From contig VUYV01000074.1 in assembly GCA_008711295.1 (NCBI GenBank), positions 3,514,797-3,578,796 of the forward strand: a stretch of 64,000 nt of DNA, in the 5' to 3' direction. This document shows positions 35,330 to 47,210 of this stretch, piece after piece; the first letter of the stretch is position 1, and each line of letters begins with the position of its first letter. The translations under genes and the position numbers were made by a program. Origin of the DNA: Anarhynchus alexandrinus. Lineage: Eukaryota; Chordata; Aves; Charadriiformes; Charadriidae. The notes beneath the pieces were generated by a model, which saw only the letters and a list, made by a program, of their open reading frames with translations, did no database searches and was not told the DNA's origin.

Positions 35330-37745
35330 CTCCATATTCTTCATATTACTTCATTCAGTGATAATGTCTTCTACATCACCCCCTGAGCACTTGTGTCTAG
35401 AGCTCAAGGACAGTGAGAACATGTAGATGTGAGCTCCACCTCTATGTCCCATGGTCCTAGTGTGTCTAAGACTCTTCATGTAGAAGTTTCTCTTTTCATA
35501 AAGCTATGCAGACTTCAGGTAATCAAACACAATCAAACTGGAAATTTGACAAGGGTGAACAAAGCCACCCAATCCAGAGGGCAGGACTTGTCCCAAGCAG
35601 CTGAGATGCCACTAACCTCAGCTACACCAGCTCTCAGTGTGAGAGAGATAAACACACATCAGGGCCCTGAGGGTGTTAACAGTCCAGAGCAGCCTCAGCT
35701 GGGGCCTCCACCCACCCTCTCTGCCCATAGGCCAAGGAGACTCATTTAAGCTCAGCCCTGGGCCATCTCTGCTTCTGCCTGAGATGTGTTGGATGGGTGC
35801 TGGTATGCAGCTCAGCTGTGTTTTGCCTGGCCATGGTCCCTACTGATCTGGACCCAGACCTGCAGGCTTGACCTCAGATATGTTCCATCAGTGTAGACCT
35901 GTCTGCTGTTCACTGGGCTGTGTTTGACCCTGATTGCTATCATCAGGCCAGATTCTCACTAGTGGCTGGATTTCCAGCTTGACCCTGGATCTGTTTCATC
36001 ATCATGGGCTTCCTTGATCCTTGGGACTCTTGACTGAACCTGGATGCTGTCTCTGGGCCTGCCCTGCTTGTGCCTCTTGGGATGGGTCCCTGTCCTGCTG
36101 GCAGCATCACTGCACTTGGATCCCTGTTTGCTAGGGAGTTGCTGTCCCTTGCTGGTCTCAGGCATCATCTTCCTCAAAATGTTCAACTTCTTGCTGTGCC
36201 CTGACTCCCTCTTCTCTGCCAAGTAGACTACTAGATCTTGGAGTGGTGAAGTCTTTCAGGTATGTTATATGAAATACCAATTTCTCTGAAGTCACTTTGG
36301 GCTTTGCTGTTAGCTCTAATGAAGCTAGGGCTGCCTCTAGAAGAGATATAGTCCCCAAATAACCTAACCTTAGTTTATGCCCAAAGCAGTAAGCCTCAGA
36401 CAAAGGGCATTCTGTGTGGGTTTTGGGCAACTTGTAAGATGCAGGAGGCAGTGTTGAGCTGCTGAGAGCAGAACATGAAAGGGCTACTTTCCAGAGCCAG
36501 CCTGAAATGGCAGGTTTCCAAACCACTTTGTATGCTGTACATCTGGGATTTGGAGAGAGGGAGGATATCTTTCCTTTTCCAGAGCTTCCTGAGAACATAC
36601 GAAAACATCGTATGCATCATGTATTTCAGGTGAGCCTCAACAGCATCTACAGGCTTTGCTGTGATCTTATGGTCTCCATTTAACCATAGTTGCTTGGTCC
36701 CAAAGTAAACAACCTGCTGCGAGAGGACCTGTCAGGGAAGAGTCTTTACTTAAGGTTGGGACAAAGAGCATATGAACTGTCCTGCAACCTCTGCACCAGG
36801 GGTAGGACTTGGCTGTGACCAGGTAGTCTCAGGTGGTAGAGACAAGATTTTATATTGTGTGGGACATATGTGGAGACTTGTGTCTCACTGTTTTCTTGCC
36901 TAGAGTGTTTCTAAGAATAAGATGAGGGTGGGGCATGATAAACAAATTTGGCAATGAGGAGGGGACAAGTCTTGTAGAAGGAAAGGCAAAGTGAGGGTCT
37001 GACAGACCCAATAAAGTGGGGAGTTGGTGAGCATGTTTTAGCATGCAGAAAAGGGGACATATACAATGGCAGAAAGGCAGGAGTTACCCTGCTCCCCCAT
37101 ACTGGGCAGTGACTTCCAGTGCACTTCCCTCTCCCACTATGTGTCTCTATGCCCTCTGTCAACTCATGTGCCCAACAAACTCTTTCCATCTTCTGTAGCC
37201 ATGTCCCTTTTCTCTTCCATAGTGTCTGTCTGTCTTGCCTGTATCACCACTGTAGACCTGATGCCATTTGTCTCTTCTGTCTGCATTCCTTTTGCATCTA
37301 TCTGCTCCTCTGTCTCTCCAACTGTGCTTCACCTGGTAGGAATCAAAGTAGCAGGTTCTGAAAACCACCCTGTCCTCTTCAGCCTTCATCCCTGATGCAT
37401 TTAATATCTGACTTCTCCTCTGCCTAAGTCACTCATACCCTGGGGTGAACCTGACAACAAAACCCACTGGTCCTGTTACTTAAAGTGCCACTGGAAGGCA
37501 TTCAGATACTCTGCTGATGTGTGGTGCAAAGTCCCTGACAGAGCAGCTTTGCTGCAGAAAGGAATTAAAATAATGTGTGCATAAGCCAGGAGAGCAGCCC
37601 CCCTCACAGCTCCTTGCAAGGAGGGAGTGCATAATGGGAGGGAGATGTAGTTATGAAATGAGATTCTCTGTTCCTTAAGGGACTGTTAAAACCAGTCAAT
37701 ATTTATGAAGCTTTTAGTCTGACTCATGTAATTTGTTCCCCCTTC
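35330..37745. repeat. CpG-depleted block, possibly an old ERV/LTR-derived repeat
   Basis: Reading the + strand, I find no CG dinucleotide from about 35330 to 36599, and only about three to 37745, although the base composition is near balanced. From about 35790 to 36150 there are imperfect reiterations of the type TTGACC-TGGATCTG, as I recall from avian ERVL-type LTRs. No retroviral gag, pol or env coding and no primer-binding site is recognised. It may be an old methylated repeat; the family assignment is a guess from texture. Confidence 0.3.
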
Positions 37746-40700
37746 TACGTGCTTGTCTTTGGGACTCAGCTGTTGCTTGGCCTGTTACTGCCATAAAATG
37801 AGACGCTATGGTTTAACTGTATCCTTGCTTAGAGAAAGAAAAGGGAAAGGTCTGAGGCAGAGTGTAAAGCAGCTCAAGCTGCCGCCTCACTGCAAGCAAC
37901 CAAGGGAGCACACAGAAGCATCACCAGCTCCCATCAGATGGGCATTGTATTAAAAAGAAGCAGCTCCTCATGATTAAGGCAGCGGAGGGTAAGAGGTGCA
38001 GATGTGCTGCCTGCCTGACTTTCACACCCACTCTGGGGTCTCTCAGGAAACCATTCAACTTATGGAGTACAAGGCAGCTCTGAAGTATCCTGGAGTTGAG
38101 GGGCTGAAAGAGTAATTCAGAAATGTGAAAGCATGGGATGTGGGAGGAGGCAGCCCATGGAGAGAAAGCGGGGAGCAGAGGCAGTTGTGGTATCATTCTT
38201 ACATCTGCCTCTTAATCCTAAACTGGAGCACCTCCTCCAGACTCAGTCTCCCATCCCTGCTGACTGGGGTTACTTGGCTGAGGTTCCTGGTGAGGACAAG
38301 TGGCAATATAGACATCTTCTCAGGTTTGAGATGTGCTGTGACCTGCTGGTCTCAAAGTGATTTCCAGTGACGCTCCTGAATGGTAGATGTTGGTGTGGCT
38401 GTGTAGGGACTAATCTGACCCCTGTGCCAGGACAGCATCCTGAAGAGGCATGATCTGGAATGACCTGATTATACCATTAGACTTACCCTGAGCTTGATTG
38501 CCCTCTGTTCTGACTCACCTTCTGCAATCCCGGAGTCCATCCTGGATGACGAGTGTGAGCAGTGCCCCTGCACTTGGCAGGGACATGGAGTGCTGAGTAA
38601 GTGATGCTGTGAGATGTCTTTGCAAGAGTAATGTCACCCTACAGAAGCTACTCCCCCAGTAAAGGCAGTGGAAGTAGGAAGGCTGAGTCGTTTGGAGCAG
38701 GACCCTGCCTGGTTTTCTGGACAACCTCTTCCCTCTCCATCATTTAGAGGATGTTATAGAACAGCCACTTGTGGAAATGGTAACTGAAAAAAACAGCACA
38801 TGGCCAACAAGAGGTGAATTCTAGAGCTGGGATTTGCCCTCCACAAATGTGGTTACAAGCCCATCACCCTGCCAATAGTTGCAGACCTTGGCTCATTCTC
38901 TCTAGTGATCATTATCACTTATCCTGTGAGCACACAAAGCCAGGAGGACCCAAAGTGGTGGTCTGGCGTGTGGCTTTTGATGGAGCTTGCCACTATCTGG
39001 ATGGAGAGGGAAGGTGAGGAAAACTGAGCATGAGTAGCAGCAGGTCATGCTTGGCTGCCTGAGCTTGTCCCCAGAGAGCTGATGCATCTTCCCAGTGGGG
39101 TGGACACCCTAGCTTGGCTACCAAAAAGCTGTATGTGCATGTTAGTGTGGCACTTGAACGGGTTAATTAGTCTGGCTTCTGGGTGAAATTGCCAAGGTAG
39201 CTGTGCTGGTTCTGGAGTCGCTTCTGTAGAGCTAGCACATCTCCACAGGCCACTGCCTGCCTGCATGGAGTTGTGTTTTCAGAAAGCCCCAGTCCCCCAG
39301 CACTTCCAAGGCTGCTGTTGAAGCACTGTGTCCTCCAGGTCATGCTGCAGCCACCATTTGCTGGCTGCTGTACAGGCTGCTGTGGACTTGGCAGCTCCCA
39401 GTGTGACTGCAGAGGAATGAGCTGCCTCTTGATTTTTCTTGTTGCAGATGTTGGGCTGAAGATGCTCAACGTTACCTGCATCAAGGACCTCTGCAAGGAT
39501 GCTTTGGTGTGGTCAGTAACCATTGCATAGGGATGAGTGCATGCATCCATCTGTCTCTGAATGTTTCCCCTGAAATTTGCACACTTCCTTCTGCTTCAAT
39601 CAGCCACTCTCAGTAAGTCTAAATTGAATGTAGCTTGTACATGTACTACTTTGGATAACATGGCCATATAGACAAGGCTGGGTGATTTCCTGCTAAAAAT
39701 GCTGGTTGGAGCACTTCTAGGGTCATGGAGGTCAATCCTGCCTGCTAACAGTGCCAGCTTTTGTGCTGTTGTTCCCCTTTCTCCTTCCTCCTCTCAGTTC
39801 TCATCATCTGTCCTTGTGGTTTATTGAGAATTGTTACCCATTTTTTTGGAAAACTCTCACTACAGGTCACCTAAGGAAGGGCTTAGAGGCTACATGGATC
39901 TGTTTAGTTTTGAGGAAACTTACACAGATAAATATAACCCTTGCATTTCTGAGAGCCTGTCTTCTTACCTCGCTTTTCCCTTGCACCCAGGGCTGCTGAG
40001 ACTCTGATAGCTCCTGCGCATGCAAAATAGTGGTTTGTTGAGTGAACACCAATGCTTTGTGGATGTAAACTTCCATATACAAAATCATGACTAGAAATGA
40101 GGGATCCAACTGAGACTGTAGGACATATCCATCCTTCACCTTTTGGCCTGCTTGTGACCCTGCAGCTTGGTAAACAAGGCTGGGAAAGTGATAACACAGG
40201 ATTATTTTTTTTTTTTTAACCAGAAAAGGATGGGCAGGTGAAAATAAAAAATATATGATTTCTAGGTAATTCAGTAATTTTTTGAGCAAACTCACTGCTA
40301 GGTGAAAACTGCCCTGAATTCAGCCCCCACCAAACTGCCTCTAACATCATCAGTGTGTTGAAATTTCATCCAGGCAGTAGTAACTGAATAACTGAGAAGC
40401 GGTCAAGGTGCTCCTCCAGTAGTTGCTACTTATGTTAGGCTTCTTATGCCTCCATTGTGTGGGCTTGCAGGCAGTTCCCAGTGGAGCACTAAGTGAATAA
40501 CAAATATCTGTTCTAGGGGTTTCTGTTCTTCTGACCTGTAAGAGCAAAGGAAAGATGCACAGCAGATGAGGGTAGAGGAAAGTGGCAAACTTTTAGTATT
40601 ACTTCTCACTTTCAGTGGTAAAGGAGATTTTTTGGAAGGCATTTGATCCTTTTTGCTGATGTGAAACTTAACGCTGTTTCACTTGAGAGGAGGCGGGGGG

Positions 40701-42131
40701 AAATCGCCTAAACAACAACCCTTGCAAATGTGTATGTAAAATTGTGGGCAGAGGTGCAGAGCTAATTTGCACCTTGCAGTTTCCAGGGTAGCCTATACAT
40801 GTAACCGAGCTCTGAGCAGCATCATACCTGACTTTAGATGGCATGGGTTCTCTCTCCAACTTGAAAGTCAACAAAAGCCACCATTCTGTAAATGCACAGC
40901 TCATGATTTTCCCAGTGCCTCTCATTATGTTACATGTAAGCACAAGTTGAGTTTCCTCTTTGTTCATTCTTTGCAATCCTCCCATTCATTACTCCCGTGT
41001 GCTTTATAATACCTTGATCCTTGCAGTCTCCTGCTCTCCTTGTCCTTCAGGGAGCCTGAATTCCCACAGGCACCATTCGGCTACCTACGGAAATTGCACA
41101 CCTGCTTCTTGGTGCTCCTTGCCAATGCCGTAATGTTTGCTTCCTCTCATCGGCCCCTTTTGGCACAGGACTTCAAACCTCTCTTAAAGAGTGACTTAGC
41201 TTAGAAATACAGGGAGGTTAATGATGGAAGTGGGCCAAAGAGGAGAAAAACAAAAGTGTGTGTCCCCAGCTCAGGTGAGAAGGAAGGTCAGTCCCCTGGC
41301 ATCAGTCACCACTGACCCACAGATTTTGGATGTGGTTTTGTGTGACACCTGATATCATGAGACACCTAGAACCACTTTTTCTATCCCTTTCTATTGACCA
41401 TTAACCGATGTGCACATTCCTTCCCGTAGGATCATTATTCTCTGTGTCTGTTCCCACAGCAGCCTCATCAGTTGGAAGTTAGCCTTGCCATCATTAAGGA
41501 AACTTTGACAAAGACTGTGCTGTTGAAAGTGAACATCTTGATGAGGCCGAATTTATTTCACAGTTGTTGTTATCCTGTTGACCTAAAATGACAGCAGGAC
41601 CCTTGGAGAGCTGCCCAGTTTATTTAAGAAGCAAGCACAAAATTGTCTCTCCCTGTCTGCAGGAAGAGCTTAGCAGCATAAGGTGTTCCTGGTCCCAACG
41701 TTCTGCCTGGCAGCTCCTGGCCTAAAAGCTCACTGTGGCTTTTCTGTGGGCCAGTACACATCATGTTGTTTTTATCTGTTTTTAACAATTCCAGCCTCTG
41801 CTTTGCATATCCCCTAAGGAATGTTTTCAGTGCTGTGAGAGCTGCGAAAGTGTTGTGTGGTGTACCAGTGTGACAACCTGGGTATGCCCCAGAAGTGACG
41901 TGTTTGGGGGCAGGATTAGATGCTTGGGTGTAGGTAGGGAAAGTGCCCAGTCCTGGGCCTCCTTGGGGTTTAAGACATGTCTGGTGGGATGGTCCTAGCC
42001 ACAGTGCCACCTCTGAGCCCCTGCCCACAGCTGTCTTCTGGAGCACACTTCTCACTGACCATGGTGTGCCTGGTACATGGGGTCTGCCATGGAGAGTGGC
42101 AGCTGGAAAGCACAGAGCCAAACAAGGCGTG

Positions 42132-42386
42132 CAGTGAAAGGACAAGAGGCTGCGGTGACAGGTTGCAGCAAGGGGAAGTCCACGTGGACATAAGGAGAAA
42201 AATCACAATGAGTGAAGAATGGAACAGGAGCTCAGAGGAGGTGTGATATCCAGCCTTGGAGGATTTCCACACTCACCTGTGCAAGGCCCTGAGCAACCTC
42301 ATCAGATTTTGAAGCCAGTCCTGCTTTGAGCAGGGGATTGGACTAGGGCCCTGCAAATTCCCTCCTGACGGAAGTTACTCTGTGAG
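42132..42386 (+). mobile_element. CR1 LINE 3' fragment
   Basis: The sequence follows the CR1 3' region in order: GTGAAAGGACAAGAGGC, then GAATGGAACAGG, CCAGCCTTGGAGGATTTCC, CCCTGAGCAACCT, then CTGCTTTGAGCAGGGGATTG followed by GACTAG, ending with a TTACTCTGTGAG remnant of the 8-base terminal repeat. It is 5'-truncated, diverged and without reverse-transcriptase coding, as is usual for CR1 copies in birds and reptiles. It is the best-supported mobile element in the window. Confidence 0.85.
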
Positions 42387-43089
42387 AGAAGAGTTAAAGG
42401 TGTTTGCTGTGCACTTCAGCTCAAATTCTGCATCAGTTTCCCAGTTGCTTCTGTATGGGGAAATGAGATGGCCTTGTCTTCCAACAGAAACTCCTGTGAG
42501 ATTAAGTACCCACTTTTATAAAAGTTTGAAGCGTCATCATCTTACTGCCTTACAAGAAAGTGGTTATTCTTCCCAGCTTTATTGGGATTCATCTACCCAC
42601 TGCGACATATACCATTTGTCAAGCTAGACCCTGTACAATTTGCATAGGAAAAGCTGATGTCAGTCTAGCAGAACAAACACATTCTGCTGCTTCTAGGCAA
42701 AAAGCACAGCTTTTAGACACAAGTGAGAGTCAGAAGGGTGATTTGAGATCCACCACAATGAGGAGCCCTTTGGGAGTGTAAGATGTGATGCTGCTGCAGT
42801 GCTAGCATTACATCAGTAACTCGTTCCCTGGATCCTGTTTAATTCCCCCTCATCCTCAGTCCCCCTGTGGTCTTTTTTTGTTTGTTTTCATTTAGTTTTT
42901 TGTAGCTGTTTTTTAAACATTCTATAATCTTCAAGTGATTCATGCCATCTTCCAATCGCAGAGATTTCGTCTGAATACATGTCTCAAATCAAGCCAAGAT
43001 GAGAGGGAAGTCCAATGTCAAGAATGCAAAGAAAATACTTTTGTGTGCAGGACCCTACCTTAGGGAACAGCGTTGACAAATGCTGCTCA

Positions 43090-43180
43090 CTGGTTTTCCT
43101 GGTCTTATTCCTCCCAGGAGCCTGTTCCAGCCTTTCTGTGCTCTGGCAGGTAAAAAATTTCCCCTCATTTCCAGCACCAA
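43090..43180 (-). mobile_element. Possible short CR1 remnant
   Basis: On the - strand the text ATGAGGGGAAATTTTTTACC, then GAGCACAGAAAGGCTGGAACAGG, resembles the segment of CR1 just before its 3' end. The flanks do not extend the match, so this is either a heavily eroded fragment or coincidence. Confidence 0.35.
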
Positions 43181-45039
43181 GCAAATAATGTCACTTGCAC
43201 TGTCTGCCTGAAGTTTCTTTGGGTCTTAGCAGAGCTTACCACCCAACTGCTATCACTGAGCTTCAGCAGATCTTGCAAGAAGAAATATACTTGCGTGATT
43301 AAGGGAGCCACAAGAAGGCACGAGGAACCACGTAATTTGTGTAGTAGAAACCTGAACCCAAGAGCCTCAGGAACCACTCTGCTGTGACTCTGAGCATGAG
43401 GTACCAGATCTTGCTTGAGTGAAGCTACACATAGCCAGGCACAGAGCGCTCTCAACAGCAGTCAAACATCAGTACAATATGGTATCTCTTGAGTGCAGTG
43501 CAGATGATGACAAATTTATGTTGCTGGTTTTGGCCCTAGCCAGACAGCTTAATATGATCCAAATTCATTACTGAAGATTAGAGCAAAGAGCTGTGTGCAT
43601 GGAGTAATGCACACAATCACTGGGATGGAGAGCTTAAAAGTTGTGTTCATAAGTGTAGGATTCCTGACCCTTTATCACCCAGTTGCCTCTGTTGTGTTAA
43701 AGCTGCTGTGTAAACGTGAATGCTTCAAGCTTTCAGTTTCTGCTTTGTATTGAATACCTTGTACTGAGAGAAGGGCAGGAAAAAAAACATATTCCAGTTT
43801 TGGAAAGCTGTGATCTGTGTCAGATCAGTACGTTCTGTGCCACTTCTGCTGTATCTTCCTGGTTGCTTGGCTGCTTCTTCTGTCCTCACTTTTGACCAAT
43901 AATAAATGCTTATTCAGGGATCAAAAAGCTTGATTAGTAAAGGGTGAAGGATGTTCAGAGGTGTATACTGACTTCAGAAAAACTCTAATTTAGGAGAAAC
44001 TGGAAACAGACTTTTAGACCCTTCCTTACCATGAAGCTGGCTGTAACCACCGGGATTATTTGTGAGCAGTCCAGTTGTATTGCTGGAGTGAATGGCTGGG
44101 GGATTAAAGGGAGGAGCTGGGTCTGTGACAGGAGATAATCTGTGTGAGCTGCCCCTTGGAGGGACAATCCCCATTCTGTGCCTAATCCCCGTCTGTATGA
44201 TCATATGGAGTACCTGTGTAGCTGGGGTCATTTGTGCGCTACTCACCTCGGTAAAAGGGTACCACGGCCTTCTAGGCAGAAGGGTCATCACCTCTCAGCA
44301 TGTGGTAGCACATGGGAGGTGTGTGTTAGACGTGTGTAAGTGAGAAGGGATCATGAATATGGACAATTCAGGGACTTTTTCTGTGGAAATGGCTGAGTGG
44401 TTGAAGGAAAGGTAAAGGCAGTTATGGTTATGTATAGATTAAAGACAAAGTGTATGCATACCTGCTTTGGGGATGATGAACCATCATTTGGAAGGGGTAG
44501 GATTAAGGACAGGCAGATCCCAAGTTTCAGAAAACAGGACTGGAAAGTTCTGGTATAGCACATGGCTAACTCTCTGGAAATCACCTCTTTTTCACAGTCT
44601 GTTTCTTTAATGTTTTTGCTTTTAAATAAAATTGATATATTATTCCCTTTGCTGTTTTTTTTTTCTGAGATCTGACATCACACTATGTCTCCCTCTGAGC
44701 TCCTGTCCCAGTTTCCCAGGGCACAGAGCTCCCCGGAGCCTGTGGGAGATGGGGAGCAGGAGATGAGCTCAGCCCCACCTTCACCCCTGCGTCCCTGTAC
44801 CCACCAGTGGTGAAGGGGCCATGGGACATCAGAACAGAAGCTGGAGGCTACTCATTTCAACTGTGGTAATATTGACTTTGTCTGCTGCTTGTATACCCCT
44901 GAGATAGATGCTTATTTGTGATCAAAACACTAAACACTCGACATGAGTGAGTGGCTTTGCAGAGCACAGCCCAGTGAAGCTCAGACATCCCTAAACCCCA
45001 AATCCTCTTCCTCTTATCTCCTCCTCTTTGCCCAGAGGA

Positions 45040-46210
45040 CATCATCTCGGGCTGTTTCTTCGCTGCTGGAAGACAAAGGCGGACGGCAGCTGTGAGTCCT
45101 CCCCATCTCTGCCGAAGGCTGGCTCTAACCCGCACATGGCAGAGTGCTCCTTGGCCAGAAATCTCTGCACCGCACTGCCCTCCTTGGCGTGTGCTCATGG
45201 GGACAGATTTATGGCACACACACACACCCGCCTTGTTCCCCCTCACTGCGGGACACGGGGCACTGCCTGTGGCGCTCGGCCTGGGGGCGCTTTCGTATCC
45301 CAGGCTGGCGGGACACACTGGCGGCACTGTGATGGGGAAGAAGGGGCAGAGCGGGCGATCTCCCGCTACCCCTCCAAAAAATAATTTAAAAAGTAAAATT
45401 AACTATAAATAAAGGCGCCCGGGGGCTGCCCCCTTCCCTCCCCCAAGAGCTCGGGCTTGAGTACTACAGGAGAAGGGGAGCGGGAGAAACCCGGGGACCC
45501 CCCCCACCCCCGGCCGAGGGTGGGAAGGCGGGGGGGTGAGTGNNNNNNNNNNNNNNNNNNNNNNNNNNNNNNNNNNNNNNNNNNNNNNNNNNNNNNNNNN
45601 NNNNNNNNNNNNNNNNNNNNNNNNNNNNNNNNNNNNNNNNNNNNNNNNNNNNNNNNNNNNNNNNNNNNNNNNNNNNNNNNNNNNNNNNNNNNNNNNNNNN
45701 NNNNNNNNNNNNNNNNNNNNNNNNNNNNNNNNNNNNNNNNNNNNNNNNNNNNNNNNNNNNNNNNNNNNNNNNNNNNNNNNNNNNNNNNNNNNNNNNNNNN
45801 NNNNNNNNNNNNNNNNNNNNNNNNNNNNNNNNNNNNNNNNNNNNNNNNNNNNNNNNNNNNNNNNNNNNNNNNNNNNNNNNNNNNNNNNNNNNNNNNNNNN
45901 NNNNNNNNNNNNNNNNNNNNNNNNNNNNNNNNNNNNNNNNNNNNNNNNNNNNNNNNNNNNNNNNNNNNNNNNNNNCTCCGCTCTTCCCCCCCCCCGCCCC
46001 CGCTCCCGCTCTCCCCACGCCGCGCCCGGGCGGGGTGGGCTCCCCCGGGAGATAAACCCTCGTGTGAAATAGCCCGGAGACCCTTCGGGCTACTGACATG
46101 CAACCGTGTTCCTCGCAGTCACGGCTCGGCTGGGTGTGGGGGCTCCGCTCCGGGCGTTGGAAAACGGGAGCGGAACTGTGACTATCCACAAACGCGGTGA
46201 TTTGAAGGGG
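45040..46210 (+). promoter_or_regulatory. CCDC50: CpG island, presumed CCDC50 promoter and exon 1
   Basis: GC- and CG-rich sequence begins near 45040, peaks on either side of an assembly gap (45470-45542 and 45976-46060, with runs such as GCGCCCGGGCGGGG), and fades by about 46200. It contrasts sharply with the CpG-poor DNA to the left. A CCDC50 coding exon lies 17 kb downstream on the + strand and no earlier CCDC50 coding is found, so the promoter and the exon coding the N-terminus most likely lie here, probably in the gap. The island may also serve transcripts leaving on the - strand toward UTS2B, but nothing in the sequence proves that. Confidence 0.65.
45543..45975. other. Assembly gap (433 N)
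   Basis: All bases are unresolved. Both edges are extremely GC-rich with G or C homopolymers, the usual cause of sequencing drop-out. The length may be an estimate. The first coding exon of CCDC50 is expected in or next to this gap. Long frames that appear to cross it are artefacts. Confidence 0.99.
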
Positions 46211-46999
46211 ACCGGCGGTGTTGAGGTCCCGGTTAAAAAAATAAAATACTTAGTGCCAAGGGGGTTTCTGTGAGGACTTTGCCCTGCGCTGAGCTTTGGA
46301 GCAGCAAGCAGCCTCCTCCACCCTGCAGAACCCCTGGGCACCCCACGAGTGTCGGGGAAGGGTGGGCTGTGGGTGGCCCCGCTCGCTTCTGGGGTGTCCA
46401 GGGGCAGCGGCTGCCTCTGGCCACTGGTTTAGCCTGTGCTCGGTACACGGAGTCACCTTCAGGTGTGCCAGGTTGGCCTCGGCTTCCCTCGGAGCAGAGA
46501 ATATATGCTTCACGTGTATGTGTACCTTTAAGCTTAATTAAAGGTGCCCTGGAGCTGCTTTGGGTTTGAAAAGCTTTGTACGGGGTAGAGTCTTTTCTTT
46601 CTGACACTGATCTAAATCTGTAGAAGCGCTGTCAAAATCAAGTTATTTCACATTTACGCTGTAGTAATGAGGATACTGCATGCCTGTCTAAATGCAACCA
46701 AAACTCCTTAAACTTGTTTTCCTTGCCACTGGCTATTTATTTTTCTTTTTTAAAATTTCAATTCTTGCAAAATAGCAAGCATGAATTTGATGATTCAGCT
46801 AGTCAAAGAGTAGAAGGTGTATGTCCATGCAGGGAGCTGGAGGTTCCTTTTGACCTCTTTTCGTCCCTTAATGTTTCGCTTCTTACGGCTACCGGAAGAA
46901 AAATAATATCCATATGCTGAAGTCTTTGGGATTAACGTTGGTCCCATTAAGTCATTAGCAAAATTGTTATTGGTCATTTTAGTGTGGCCAAGATCTCAT

Positions 47000-47210
47000 C
47001 CTTAGAGTCTGTCCAGACATGGTTACTGAAGAAAATTAATCCAATTAACCTTTCCAGTGGGTTGATTGAAGTGAATTAAATCCCTGTGTAGACGCTCTTA
47101 TGCAGAATTTAAGTAGCCTTGATTTGATTTAGTTTGATTTGGTTTTGAAGTGAACTAACTGGACTGAGTTAAGGTCACTTACGTGCTGAATGAAAGTATG
47201 TTTATGGGGT
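47000..47210. mobile_element. Palindromic MITE-like DNA transposon relic
   Basis: TAAGTAGCCTT at 47110-47120 is matched in inverted orientation by AAGGTCACTTA at 47171-47181 (9 of 11 bases pair), around a TTTGATTT-rich centre. The left arm carries CCCTGTGTAGACGCTCTTA, a phrase I associate with old non-autonomous DNA transposons in amniotes. No transposase is encoded. The superfamily (hAT or other) cannot be fixed by eye. Confidence 0.45.

Larger units (their letters stand above)
33044..45039. other. Intergenic region between UTS2B and the CCDC50 promoter
   Basis: UTS2B (-) and CCDC50 (+) are divergent here. UTS2B 5' leader exons may lie in this region but could not be placed. The region includes a CpG-depleted block at about 35330-37745, a CR1 fragment at 42132-42386 and a possible second CR1 piece near 43090-43180. 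Open frames are short and unrecognised. Confidence 0.65.

Noticed and set aside
37066..37395. 109-codon Ser/Cys/Val-rich + frame with hydrophobic character
   Set aside because: It lies inside the CpG-depleted block in pyrimidine-rich sequence, which yields Ser, Phe, Leu and Cys codons by composition alone; no conserved motif.
41624..42145. 173-codon - frame
   Set aside because: It overlaps the start of the CR1 fragment on the opposite strand and resembles no protein; chance openness.
45399..46200. Long frames on both strands across the N run
   Set aside because: They are open only because 433 unresolved bases contain no stop codons. No real residues support them.
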